A DNA stretch of 24,668 nt, from NCBI GenBank assembly GCA_030433195.1, contig JAUIME010000006.1:1-24668 (forward strand), written 5' to 3'. Each line of letters begins with the position of its first letter. Position 1 is the first letter of the stretch. This document shows positions 16,145 through 24,106 of this stretch, piece after piece. The notes below the pieces were generated by a model. It ran no database searches. It was given only the letters and a program-made list of their open reading frames with translations, and was not told the origin of the DNA. The DNA is from a bacterium (lineage in GTDB: Bacteria; Planctomycetota; JACOTG01; JAUIME01). The position numbers and the translations under genes are program-made.

Positions 16145-17169
16145 TCGGCGCCCCCGACGGGTTCGGTACTCACGTCGCGCATCCCGGGCTCGTCGAATCG
16201 AATGACGGCGCGGCGTACTCCTTCGAGTCGCGGGTAGCGCACGTTGAGGAGCGCGAGATTCTGGATCTTCTGGTCGGTCGTGAGTTCCGCGATCTGACGC
16301 GGCGCGAGCAACGATCGTCCCCACTCGATCGCGACGCCGCTCTTCGTGCGCAGCACGATCTCGCTCTCGCGCTCGCTCAATCGTCCGCCGACGTTCGTGA
16401 CGTCGATCTCGGCGATCGGAACGTCGCGCGCGAACGGGGCTTCGTAGAGCAAGTACAACTCGATCGCGACCGCGATCCCCTCGCGCACCGCGCCGTCCGA
16501 CCAAACCGACCCGTACGCCGGAACGTCGACGATCTGCCCGACTCCACCTCGGATGACCGGCATCGGATACGGTGCCGTCGTGGCGTTACGATAGCGCCCG
16601 GGAAGAACGACCCCGTGTCGATCGACGAGGTGATATCCCTGGTACGGGCTCGTGATTTCGACCCAAGCGATCGGCTTGCGAATGTCGAGCGAGACGACGG
16701 CCGAGTTGGGGAACTCGCGTTCGACGGAGGCAATGCCGCGAACCCATGCGTTGTCGCGGACGGCGTCTTCGAGGCGCGCGCGAATCCCGTCGTCGAAGAC
16801 GCTGAACGGCTCGACCCCGGCGATGGAACTACGGATCGCCGCGACGTCATCCGCTCCGAGCCACGGCGGAGTATCCTCCGACGATCGGAAAACCTCGGGA
16901 TAGACGAGATACTCGTCGAGCGCGAACGCTTCGGCGCGGATTCGGTGCAGCGCGACACCCGCCGCGAGCACGACGATCGCCGCGAAAACCCATGCGTAGT
17001 GCGAGCGCAACGCCCAGCCGGCGGAGCGCCCGACGAAGCATGCGCCGCTCCAACCCCACGAGACGACGCGCCACTCGGAGAGCCTCGCCCAAAACCCCTC
17101 GTCGGATCGCGACGACTTCGACTTGGCGGATTTCGACCGGCCACGAGACTTGCGGGAAGCGGCACTCAT
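16141..17169 (-). CDS. ftsQ: FtsQ/DivIB-like cell division protein
   Basis: FtsQ links cytoplasmic division proteins to the septal peptidoglycan synthase in the membrane. The 342-residue product has a very basic Lys/Ser/Arg-rich cytoplasmic tail (1-24), one transmembrane helix at about 59-74 and a POTRA-like region. This is followed by NAWVRGIASVEREFPNSAVV (140-159), DIRKPIAWVEI and YHLVDRHGVVLPG, a pattern typical of FtsQ. A second conserved-looking part near 245-330 includes VRYPRLEGVRRAVIRFDEPG. The ATG at 17169 is preceded by GGGAGGG. It sits downstream of murB as in many dcw clusters, yet ftsA and ftsZ do not follow. Sequence divergence makes the call rely partly on context. Confidence 0.82.
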   Translation of the reverse strand: MSAASRKSRGRSKSAKSKSSRSDEGFWARLSEWRVVSWGWSGACFVGRSAGWALRSHYAWVFAAIVVLAAGVALHRIRAEAFALDEYLVYPEVFRSSEDTPPWLGADDVAAIRSSIAGVEPFSVFDDGIRARLEDAVRDNAWVRGIASVEREFPNSAVVSLDIRKPIAWVEITSPYQGYHLVDRHGVVLPGRYRNATTAPYPMPVIRGGVGQIVDVPAYGSVWSDGAVREGIAVAIELYLLYEAPFARDVPIAEIDVTNVGGRLSERESEIVLRTKSGVAIEWGRSLLAPRQIAELTTDQKIQNLALLNVRYPRLEGVRRAVIRFDEPGMRDVSTEPVGGAE

Positions 17170-17301
17170 CGGCGACCCTCCCGTCGTCGATCGAAGAACA
17201 CGTCAATCGCAGAACGCCGACTGACAGGGAGATGGACGACGGGGGAACGGGGCGACGTCAGCACCCCGCACCCACGGTCGACTCTCTCGGAAGCTCGACG
17301 A

Positions 17302-17322
17302 CCCGAACGCAGAGCATTCGGG
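17302..17322 (-). terminator. Hairpin just after the 86-residue gene
   Basis: On the minus strand CCCGAA and TTCGGG form a six-base-pair stem around a nine-base loop, about 10 bases after the stop of the small gene. No T-tract follows, so it may be a weak or Rho-assisted terminator, an RNA-stabilising stem or chance. It would sit between the small gene and ftsQ. Confidence 0.25.
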
Positions 17323-17332
17323 CCGTGGCGAA

Positions 17333-17593
17333 TCAGACCTTGACGGTCTGCTTGGCCGTTTCGACGAACTTCTTGTTCTCGGGGTTGCCTTCGCCCGAGC
17401 TCTGCTGCGACTTGTTCATGACTCGGTCGCAGTCTTCGACGAAGATCTCCATGGTGGAGACGATACTCTCGAGCAGGTGCCGCGGAATCGTGACGTCCTT
17501 CGAGCCCTTGCCACGCTCGACTTCGTGGTTCAAGAGGGAAAGGGTGACGCGGACCGGGTGCAACCGACGAGCCACATATTTGGTGACGTCCAT
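17333..17593 (-). CDS. Small unknown protein inside the cell-wall cluster
   Basis: I do not recognise this 86-residue protein. The ATG at 17593 was chosen because a near-perfect ribosome site, AGGAGG (17605..17600), lies six bases upstream; an earlier in-frame ATG at 17617 would add eight residues and place that site inside the gene. The product begins MDVTKYVARRLHPVRVTLSL, then has HEVERGKGSKDVTIPRHLLE and a predicted helix with SIVSTMEIFVEDCDRVMNKS, ending in a polar tail. There is no signal peptide or membrane helix, so it is probably cytoplasmic and mainly helical. Its codons include more A and T than its neighbours. A promoter candidate lies about 300 bases upstream, after murB, so it may be transcribed separately from the mur genes. 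Confidence 0.75.
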   Translation of the reverse strand: MDVTKYVARRLHPVRVTLSLLNHEVERGKGSKDVTIPRHLLESIVSTMEIFVEDCDRVMNKSQQSSGEGNPENKKFVETAKQTVKV

Positions 17594-17950
17594 GCGATGC
17601 CTCCTGCCTTTCTTCATCGAGGAACGCTCCTGATTCGCTCGCGACTCGTCCGATGACGGGTCCTCGAGAGCACAATCCGAGAGTCCACTCCCGAATCGCC
17701 GTTCGCCGACGACTCAATCGCAGCTCAGAAAAGGGAAGACCATTGGGGATGGACGATGTCGTTCGCTTTGGCTTCTCGACACTCGACGGCGTGCAACGCT
17801 GGAACGTCCCGCGCAGCAAGAACGCATGCGAGCGACGGAAATCAGAGGGGTGACATCGTGTAGTAGAACTGGGTCTCCCGCCCAAAAACCTCGCGCGCAT
17901 CGTAACAAAACACCCCTTCCTTGCAAGCGGTTTCTGCGCTCGTTTCGGCA
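17594..17950. other. 357-base non-coding stretch between murB and the small gene
   Basis: No convincing gene was found in this stretch, which is less GC-rich than its surroundings. An open frame runs through it on the minus strand, but its codons lack the local third-position G/C bias and it continues out of frame into the small gene. It contains the promoter candidate at 17899-17926 and the AGGAGG site of the downstream gene. If that promoter is used, the small gene has a leader of about 300 bases. No known riboswitch, tRNA, SRP RNA or RNase P motif was recognised. Confidence 0.6.
17899..17926 (-). promoter_or_regulatory. Sigma70-type promoter with extended -10, after murB
   Basis: On the minus strand TTGCAA (17926..17921) and TACGAT (17904..17899) are 16 bases apart, with TG one base before the -10 box. 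Each box matches four of six positions and the flanks are locally A/T-rich. Transcription would start near 17892, just beyond the murB stop, and run through about 300 bases before the small gene's start codon. It could give the small gene and ftsQ expression independent of mraY-murB. Confidence 0.5.
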
Positions 17951-18904
17951 TCACGATCGCGCTGTATCCCGCATGAAATCTGGCGTTGCGGCGAGCTGCG
18001 AGTCGCCCTCGGAGGTCGCGCCCCAAAGGTGCACCTCGGTCGCGAGTCGAACGCCGAATCGCTCTTCGACGACGCGCTGCACGTGTCGCGCGAGTCGATG
18101 AAAATCCGAAGCGCGCGCATCGCCACGCTTCACGAGGAAGTTCGCGTGACGGTTCGAAACGACAGCGCCGCCGCAGGGTTCGCCTTTGAGTCCTGCACGA
18201 TCGATGAGCGCGCCGGCCGCGCTCGCACCCGAAGCTCCCTCGGGGTTCTTGAAGAAGCAGCCGAGCATGCCGGCACCCGCAGGCTGTGTCACGCGACGAT
18301 ACTCGAGATACTCGTCGACGCGTCGCTTGAGCGCCTCCGAATCTCCGCACGTGAGCTGCAGCTCGGCTTCGAGAATGACGTGTCCCGCGAGTGACGTCGC
18401 TCGGTACCGCGGTGCTACGGAATCACGATCGAGCCAGCGGTCACGGCCTTCCGGATCGAGGACGCGCACGCGAGCGAGAACGTCTCCGATCGCGCCGAGT
18501 CGGGTCCCCGCATTCCCGAAGACCGCCCCGCCGATCGTGCCCGGGATCCCGGTCGCGACCTCGAGGCCCGCGAGCCCGCGCGAGACGGCTCCACGCAAGA
18601 GCTTCGCCAACGGCACCCCCGCTTCCGCGCGCACACGGTCGCCGCTCCACGCAAAGCCCTGAAGGCGATGCGTCGCGATGACCGCGCCTTCGAGCACACC
18701 GTCGGGCGGGAGCACGTTCGAGCCGCCCCCGAGGATGAACCACGGGATTCCCTCACGGCGGCACGACTCGAGCACCCCGCGGAGTTCGTCGGCGCACTCG
18801 GGCGCGAAGAAGTACCGCGCGGCGCCTCCGACCCGCGCGGTCACGAGCGGCGCCAGGGGCCGCTCCACGACGCAATTCTCGAATCCGTCAGCCAACGAGG
18901 CCAT
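17951..18904 (-). CDS. murB: UDP-N-acetylenolpyruvoylglucosamine reductase MurB
   Basis: MurB reduces UDP-GlcNAc-enolpyruvate to UDP-MurNAc with NADPH and bound FAD, in cytoplasmic peptidoglycan precursor synthesis. The 317-residue product shows the FAD-binding ILGGGSNVLPPDG, then GIPGTIGGAVFGNAG. The active-site segment AGMLGCFFKNP has Cys where E. coli has the proton-donating Ser, and is followed by LIDRAGLKG, SNRHANFLV and ATEVHLWG with the terminal active-site Glu. The lack of the long insert of the E. coli type places it in the shorter MurB class. The ATG at 18904, preceded by GGGAG, starts 17 bases inside the end of murC, which supports co-translation. An in-frame upstream start at 19024 would add 40 residues inside murC and is rejected. 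Confidence 0.95.
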   Translation of the reverse strand: MASLADGFENCVVERPLAPLVTARVGGAARYFFAPECADELRGVLESCRREGIPWFILGGGSNVLPPDGVLEGAVIATHRLQGFAWSGDRVRAEAGVPLAKLLRGAVSRGLAGLEVATGIPGTIGGAVFGNAGTRLGAIGDVLARVRVLDPEGRDRWLDRDSVAPRYRATSLAGHVILEAELQLTCGDSEALKRRVDEYLEYRRVTQPAGAGMLGCFFKNPEGASGASAAGALIDRAGLKGEPCGGAVVSNRHANFLVKRGDARASDFHRLARHVQRVVEERFGVRLATEVHLWGATSEGDSQLAATPDFMRDTARS

Positions 18905-20396
18905 GCGAAACTCCCGTGATGTCTCCCGCTCCCATCGTGAGCAGAACGTCACCGGGCTCGAGTCGATCGCGCAGATACGCCAGCACGTCGGGGACGCGGG
19001 CCACGAACTCGGCCTCGCCCCCATGGTCGCGGATACGCTCGGTCAGCACCGCTCCCGAGACCTCGGGATCGATCGCCTCGCGCGCGCGGTAGATCTCGGA
19101 GATCACGACTCGATCCGCCGCACCGAACGACGCGGCGAACGCATCGAGAAAGCGACGGGTCCTCGAGTACTGATGCGGCTGGAACAGAGCCCACAGTCGG
19201 CGCCCGGGGAAAGCCTCGCGCGCGGCTGCGAGCGTCGCGGCCACCTCCGTAGGATGATGCGCGTAGTCGTCGAGCACGACGGCGCCATTGTACATGCCGA
19301 CACGCTCGAGACGCCGCCCGACGCCGCGGAACTCGCCGAGCCCCTCGATCACGCGCGCAGGCTCGAGTCCCGACGCGAGTCCGACCGCCGCCGCCGACAA
19401 TGCGTTGTGCACACTGTGCTCGCCCGGAATCCGCAAGCGCACGCGCCCGCAATTTCGCGCGCCGAGCCACAGCGTGAACACCCACGTGCCTTCGACGCAA
19501 TCGAGCTGTTCGGCGCGAATGCGATCGGTCGGCGCGAAACCCGTCCCGAGCCGCGTGACCGGAAGATCCTCGGGAAGATCGAGTCGATCGAGCACGCTCG
19601 TCGGCGCGATCAACATCCCTCCCGGTCGGATCCCCGCCACGAACTCGCGGAAGGCTGCGTAGATCTCGTCGAGGTCCGCGTAGTAATCGAGGTGATCCTC
19701 TTCGATGTTGTTGATGACGGCGATCTGCGGGCGCATGCTCAGGAACGAGCGATCGAACTCGCACGCCTCGCAAACCATCGCGGGGTCGGTCCCGAGGTCG
19801 GCGCTGATCTCGTATCCGATGGGCAATCCGCCGACGAGGTATCCCACGTCGCGGCCGGCTCGCCGCAGCAGATCCGTCGTCCATGCGGAGACCGTCGTCT
19901 TGCCGTGCGTCCCCGCGATGGCGATCCCCTCCCGCGTGTCGAGCACACGGCCGAGCGCCTCGGAGAACTTCTCGACCGGAATGCCGCGCTCTCGCGCCCG
20001 GACTACTTCGGGGTTGTCCTCGGGTACCGCGGCCGAGATCACGACACGGCTACAGTCGTCGGGCAAGTTCGTCGCGGCGTGGCACGCGTGAATCGTCGCG
20101 CCGTCCGCCGCGAGTTTGTCCGTCGCGGGCGAGGCGATCCGATCCGAACCCGAGACGCGGACTCCCTGCTGCAGGTAGAGCCGCGCGAGTCCCGCGACGC
20201 CGACGCCGCCGATACCCACCACGTGCACGCGCGTGCCGGCAGCCGCGTCCACGTCGCGTGTCGCCGCGGCGTTCACCGACGCAGGGCCCGCCGAGGCTCG
20301 CCCCGTCGTTTCGTGGGCCGCTCGTCCGCGAGCTTTCGCCGGGTCGACCCCACGCGAATCCGCGTTCGCCACCTGTCCCGTCCGATCGCGCTTCAT
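18888..20396 (-). CDS. murC: UDP-N-acetylmuramate-L-alanine ligase MurC
   Basis: MurC adds L-alanine to UDP-MurNAc with ATP, the first amino acid of the peptidoglycan stem peptide. The 502-residue protein has an N-terminal Rossmann motif VGIGGVGVAGLARLY (about 60-74), the ATP-binding AGTHGKTTVS (161-170), EACEFDRSFL, NNIEEDHLDYY and the C-terminal DDYAHHPTEV. About 54 polar, low-complexity residues precede the first domain, longer than usual for MurC. The ATG at 20396 was chosen because it forms an ATGA overlap with the murG stop and has GGGGAG seven bases upstream; a TTG at 20411 is less likely. Confidence 0.96.
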   Translation of the reverse strand: MKRDRTGQVANADSRGVDPAKARGRAAHETTGRASAGPASVNAAATRDVDAAAGTRVHVVGIGGVGVAGLARLYLQQGVRVSGSDRIASPATDKLAADGATIHACHAATNLPDDCSRVVISAAVPEDNPEVVRARERGIPVEKFSEALGRVLDTREGIAIAGTHGKTTVSAWTTDLLRRAGRDVGYLVGGLPIGYEISADLGTDPAMVCEACEFDRSFLSMRPQIAVINNIEEDHLDYYADLDEIYAAFREFVAGIRPGGMLIAPTSVLDRLDLPEDLPVTRLGTGFAPTDRIRAEQLDCVEGTWVFTLWLGARNCGRVRLRIPGEHSVHNALSAAAVGLASGLEPARVIEGLGEFRGVGRRLERVGMYNGAVVLDDYAHHPTEVAATLAAAREAFPGRRLWALFQPHQYSRTRRFLDAFAASFGAADRVVISEIYRAREAIDPEVSGAVLTERIRDHGGEAEFVARVPDVLAYLRDRLEPGDVLLTMGAGDITGVSHGLVG

Positions 20397-21538
20397 CCCG
20401 CGTCTCCCCAATCCTCGAGTCGGCGAACCGCATCCGCTGCGGCTCGCGGACGCCCGGCCGCCGAAGCGGCGCGAGCGAGTGCCTCACGCTCGTCCTTGTT
20501 ACCCAACAGATCGCGAACCGCCGTGACGACGCTTTGCGGATCGGACTGCGACGCCACGCGCGCCGCGCCGCGCCGCGCCATCTCGAGCGCGTTGCGCGCT
20601 TGGTGTCCATCGGCACTGCCCAACGGCACGAGTACCGACGGAAGACCGAACCGCGCCAACTCGGCGATCGTTCCCGCACCGGCGCGCGCGACCACGAGAT
20701 CCGCGGCCGAGTACGCGCGCTGCACGCAATCGGTGTATGCGATGACCCGCGCGGCGACTCCCGCCTCGACATAGGCCTGCCGCACGTCGGCGACGTCGCG
20801 TTCCCCTGCAACGTGCAAGACTTCGACATCAGGCAACACATGCGCCCAATTCTTCGCCTCACTCGCGAGAATCTCGTTGATCGCGTGCGCGCCCTGGCTC
20901 CCGCCGAACGCGAACACGACCGTCGCCGCAGGATCGAGCCCGTACCACTCGCGGGCCTCACCGCGTTCGACCGGTCGCAGGCACTCGCGGATCGGGTGCC
21001 CCACCGGGCACGCTCTCGACCTCGCGGGCAGCAGCGCCGCGGTTTCCTCGAACTGCGTCCACACCTCGCGAGCCCGCGTGGCGAGCCAACGATTGGCACG
21101 ACCCGGCACGACGTTGGGTTCGACGAGGTACAGCGGCACCCCGAGCGCCCGTCCGACGAGAGCCCCCGGGATCGACGCGAACCCGCCGAGACCGATCATC
21201 ACCTGCGGACGAAAGTCCCGCACGTGACGAAACGCGACCGCGAACGATCGCGGCGCCCGACCGATCCAGCTCGGACCCACGGAGACTCCGCCGCGAGGCC
21301 GACCGGCGGCCGCCGCCTCGGACCGACGCAGGCCCGGAACGACGTCCCACTCGACGGCTTCACGTTCGAGAATACGACGGTCGAGCGGTCGATCGGTTGC
21401 GAGAAAACGTACGTCGACGCGCCCACCATAGCGCTCGTGCAGAGCTTCACGCAGCGCGAGGCCCGGGTAGAGATGTCCCCCGGACCCCCCGCCCGCGATC
21501 ATGACTCGCAACATGTCCGCGCGCCGTGGAGAGATCAT
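20393..21538 (-). CDS. murG: Lipid II synthase MurG (UDP-GlcNAc transferase)
   Basis: MurG transfers GlcNAc from UDP-GlcNAc to lipid I, making lipid II on the inner face of the membrane. The product shows MIAGGGSGGHLYPGLALREAL (from residue 13), GGFASIPGALVGRALGVPLY, EPNVVPGRANRWLA, FGGSQGAHAINE and ARAGAGTIAELARFGLPSVLVP, all characteristic of MurG. The ATG at 21538 gives 381 residues and an ATGA overlap with the stop of the LysM gene. A second ATG at 21514 would give 373 residues starting closer to the usual position; neither has a strong ribosome site, so coupling favours the first. It is followed by murC with the same type of overlap. Confidence 0.95.
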   Translation of the reverse strand: MISPRRADMLRVMIAGGGSGGHLYPGLALREALHERYGGRVDVRFLATDRPLDRRILEREAVEWDVVPGLRRSEAAAAGRPRGGVSVGPSWIGRAPRSFAVAFRHVRDFRPQVMIGLGGFASIPGALVGRALGVPLYLVEPNVVPGRANRWLATRAREVWTQFEETAALLPARSRACPVGHPIRECLRPVERGEAREWYGLDPAATVVFAFGGSQGAHAINEILASEAKNWAHVLPDVEVLHVAGERDVADVRQAYVEAGVAARVIAYTDCVQRAYSAADLVVARAGAGTIAELARFGLPSVLVPLGSADGHQARNALEMARRGAARVASQSDPQSVVTAVRDLLGNKDEREALARAASAAGRPRAAADAVRRLEDWGDAG

Positions 21539-22920
21539 TCGGGCAACCGGAGCCTCTGTCCGGCGATGAGGCGGTCGGCGCTCGCGAGACGATCTCGGTT
21601 GAGCTCGTAGAGTTCCTTCCAACGCTTGGTCGTCCCGAGTTCCGCCTGCGCGATCTCGGTCAGGGTTTCCCCCGCACCGACGAGGTAAAAGCGCGTGTCG
21701 ACCTGAAGCTCCGCGTCGCGGCTCGTCTCGGACTTCGCGATGCGCGACGCGTCGTCGGTCTTGCGGCTCGGCGCCTTCGGTGCCGACTCGCTGCCCGGGA
21801 TGCGGATCTTCATGCCGACGCGAAGTCGGTTCGGATCGATACCGGGATTCGCTTCGACGAGCTGCCGCCACGCCTTGGACGAACCGAGCTCGCTCTGCGC
21901 GATCCCCGACAGCGTGTCCATCGGACGGACCTCGTAGATGCGAGCCTTCGGGGTGCCCGACGATCGCTCGGGCGCGATCGTCGCGCCGCCGGTTCCGCCC
22001 TCGACGGGAATGCAGATCTCGGCCCCGACGATGAGTCGCCGCGGGTCGAGCCCGGGGTTCGCTTCGAGCAGCTTCGGCAGCGCCTGCGACGTTCCGAGCT
22101 CTCGCTGCGCGATCTCGGACAACGTGTCCATCGGCTTGATCTCGTAAGTACGCGTCTTCGCGACCGCGTCGTTCGCCGACGCTTCACGATTCGGAACGTT
22201 CTCGGTCCCGCGCCCCGGATCCGCGACCTTCGTCGGTACGGACGTCGGAACGGTCGACGGCGTCGTCGCCGCGATCGCTCGATCAATTCCGGACGTGGTC
22301 GGCTTCGCCGACTCAGGCTCGGCACGCTCCCCGACCGGTGGAATCTTGCGCGTCATGTCCCACAGATTCTGCATGGTCGCGGCGGCGTTGGCGATCGCGC
22401 CCGACGACGAGTTCTTCGCGGCGTCCGCGAGGCGTCGTTCCGCCGCATCGTCGGTGCGCGCGTCGTTCGAGCTGCTCGGTGCGCCCGCGTTCGATGCACC
22501 CGTCCCCGAATCGAACGTGCTCGGCGGGGCCGACGCGAAGCGCTCGGCGCGCGGCTTCGACGCCCGCGGCGTCGATTCGCCGGGCAAGACCTGCGCGTCG
22601 GGAGTCGATTGCGTGTCGCCCGCCAGCGATCGCTTCGTCGCTTCGCGACGCTCCTCGAGCTGAGCCGAGCTGCGCGAGCCCATCGACCCCCAAGACGGGC
22701 GAGCATCACGCTCGTCGACACCGCTCGCCGACACGATGGATCCACGCGACACGTTCACGTGTTCACCGTTGTCGGGGGTCGACCGCTCCGTGGCGTCCGC
22801 CGCCGCGCGATCCTCACCCTCCTCCGGGAGCGGATGTCCCGTCCCGAAGAAACTCATCGCCAGAATCACGGCGACGAGCCCCGTGACGAAGATGACACCG
22901 ATCTTCTCGAAGTTACTCAT
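21535..22920 (-). CDS. Membrane-anchored protein with three LysM domains
   Basis: This 461-residue protein has one N-terminal transmembrane helix at about 8-24 and a low-complexity linker of about 230 residues rich in Ser, Thr, Pro and Ala. Three LysM domains follow at about 258-305 (YEIKPMDTLSEIAQRELG), 328-375 (YEVRPMDTLSGIAQSELG) and 411-460 (FYLVGAGETLTEIAQAELG). LysM binds N-acetylglucosamine polymers, so the protein probably spans the periplasm and holds on to peptidoglycan; no catalytic domain is seen. The first two LysM units are clearly closer to each other than to the third. It lies between ftsW and murG, where no LysM gene is usual, and overlaps murG by four bases. GGGAGG precedes the ATG. 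Confidence 0.92.
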   Translation of the reverse strand: MSNFEKIGVIFVTGLVAVILAMSFFGTGHPLPEEGEDRAAADATERSTPDNGEHVNVSRGSIVSASGVDERDARPSWGSMGSRSSAQLEERREATKRSLAGDTQSTPDAQVLPGESTPRASKPRAERFASAPPSTFDSGTGASNAGAPSSSNDARTDDAAERRLADAAKNSSSGAIANAAATMQNLWDMTRKIPPVGERAEPESAKPTTSGIDRAIAATTPSTVPTSVPTKVADPGRGTENVPNREASANDAVAKTRTYEIKPMDTLSEIAQRELGTSQALPKLLEANPGLDPRRLIVGAEICIPVEGGTGGATIAPERSSGTPKARIYEVRPMDTLSGIAQSELGSSKAWRQLVEANPGIDPNRLRVGMKIRIPGSESAPKAPSRKTDDASRIAKSETSRDAELQVDTRFYLVGAGETLTEIAQAELGTTKRWKELYELNRDRLASADRLIAGQRLRLPE

Positions 22921-22951
22921 GACTCGCCTCCCGGCCTCGTCGGCCGCATCC

Positions 22952-24106
22952 TCATACCCCTCGTTCCGGAGTCGGACTGAAGCGAGCGACGCTCGCGAGA
23001 ATCCCCACCCCGATCGACAAACTCAGCAAGTTCGAACCGCCGACGCTGATGAATGGCAGCGGAATTCCCTTGGTGGGAACCGAAGCCGTGGCGACGGCGA
23101 TGTGGATCATCGCCTGCAAACCGACGAGGAGCGTCGCCCCCGCGGCCAGATAGAAACCGAACGTGTCCGGCGCACGCCATGCGATGCGCACGCCCTTCCA
23201 CAAGAACACGACGTAGAGCAGCACCACCGCACCCGCGCCGAGGAATCCCAGCTCCTCGCCGAGCACCGAGAAGATGAAGTCGCTCGAGCTTTCGGGCAGG
23301 TACGCCAGTTTCTCGCGACCATTCCCGAGACCGACGCCGTAGAGCCCGCCGGAACCGAGCGCGAGCAGCGAATGCTCGGTGTTGTAGTGCGCCATCGGAT
23401 CGCGGAAGCTCGCGATGCGATCCTGGATGTGATCGAACTTCCGCCACATGAGCATCGCGAACGGAACGCCGAGACACAGACCGACGCCCGCGAGATGCAG
23501 AACGCGCGCACCGGCCAGCAGCAGCAAGAAGCCTCCGAGCGCGGCGATGAACAGCGACATCCCGAAGTCGGGCTGGATCGCGATGAGACCGACGATCCCC
23601 GCGATCACCGCGACGGCCGGCACGAACCCCGCGAAGAACGAACGCAACGGATCGCGCGAACGCCCGAGGAACCACGCCAGAAACAACAACACGCCGATCT
23701 TCGCGAACTCCGACGGCTGAATCCCGATCGGTCCGATGCGGAACCAACGCGTCGCCCCCTTGATCGGCCGCGAAACGCCGGGAATCTGCAACGCGATCAG
23801 CAGCGCGGCGACAACGACGAGCGCGAGCGGCGCGACGTACTTCAGTCGGCGATACGGAATGCGCGCGACGACGAGGATCGCGGTCAACGACACGACCGCG
23901 TAGAGTCCCTGCATCACGAACGGGTGACGCCAATCGACTTGGCCGCCGCGCACGATGGGCGTCGACGCCGACGTCGAAAACACGAGCACGAGTCCCAGCG
24001 CCAACGCCGCGACGACGACGAGCACGATCGACAGACCGCGACGCTCGCCCTCGGGATCGAGGACGTTCCAATCACGGTCGTCGGTGAGGGTCGCGGTCGC
24101 GGTCAT
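22952..24106 (-). CDS. ftsW: Septal peptidoglycan glycosyltransferase FtsW (SEDS family)
   Basis: FtsW polymerises lipid II at the septum with a class B PBP. The 384-residue polytopic protein shows about ten hydrophobic segments. SEDS motifs include RWFRIGPIGIQPSEFAKIG, IAIQPDFGMSL, and AYLPESSSDFIFSVLGEELG with the conserved acidic residue of the large extracellular loop. GIPLPFISVGGSNLLS near the C terminus is also typical. RodA is a paralogue, but the position after mraY and before murG favours FtsW. The ATG at 24106 overlaps the mraY stop as ATGA; an upstream in-frame ATG at 24190 inside mraY is less likely. Confidence 0.94.
   Translation of the reverse strand: MTATATLTDDRDWNVLDPEGERRGLSIVLVVVAALALGLVLVFSTSASTPIVRGGQVDWRHPFVMQGLYAVVSLTAILVVARIPYRRLKYVAPLALVVVAALLIALQIPGVSRPIKGATRWFRIGPIGIQPSEFAKIGVLLFLAWFLGRSRDPLRSFFAGFVPAVAVIAGIVGLIAIQPDFGMSLFIAALGGFLLLLAGARVLHLAGVGLCLGVPFAMLMWRKFDHIQDRIASFRDPMAHYNTEHSLLALGSGGLYGVGLGNGREKLAYLPESSSDFIFSVLGEELGFLGAGAVVLLYVVFLWKGVRIAWRAPDTFGFYLAAGATLLVGLQAMIHIAVATASVPTKGIPLPFISVGGSNLLSLSIGVGILASVARFSPTPERGV

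Noticed and set aside
17166..18350. Long minus-strand open frame running through the murB 3' half, the spacer and the small gene
   Set aside because: It is out of frame with murB and with the well-supported small gene, its product is Arg/Ser-rich low complexity, and its codons lack the local third-position bias. GC-rich DNA yields many such open frames.
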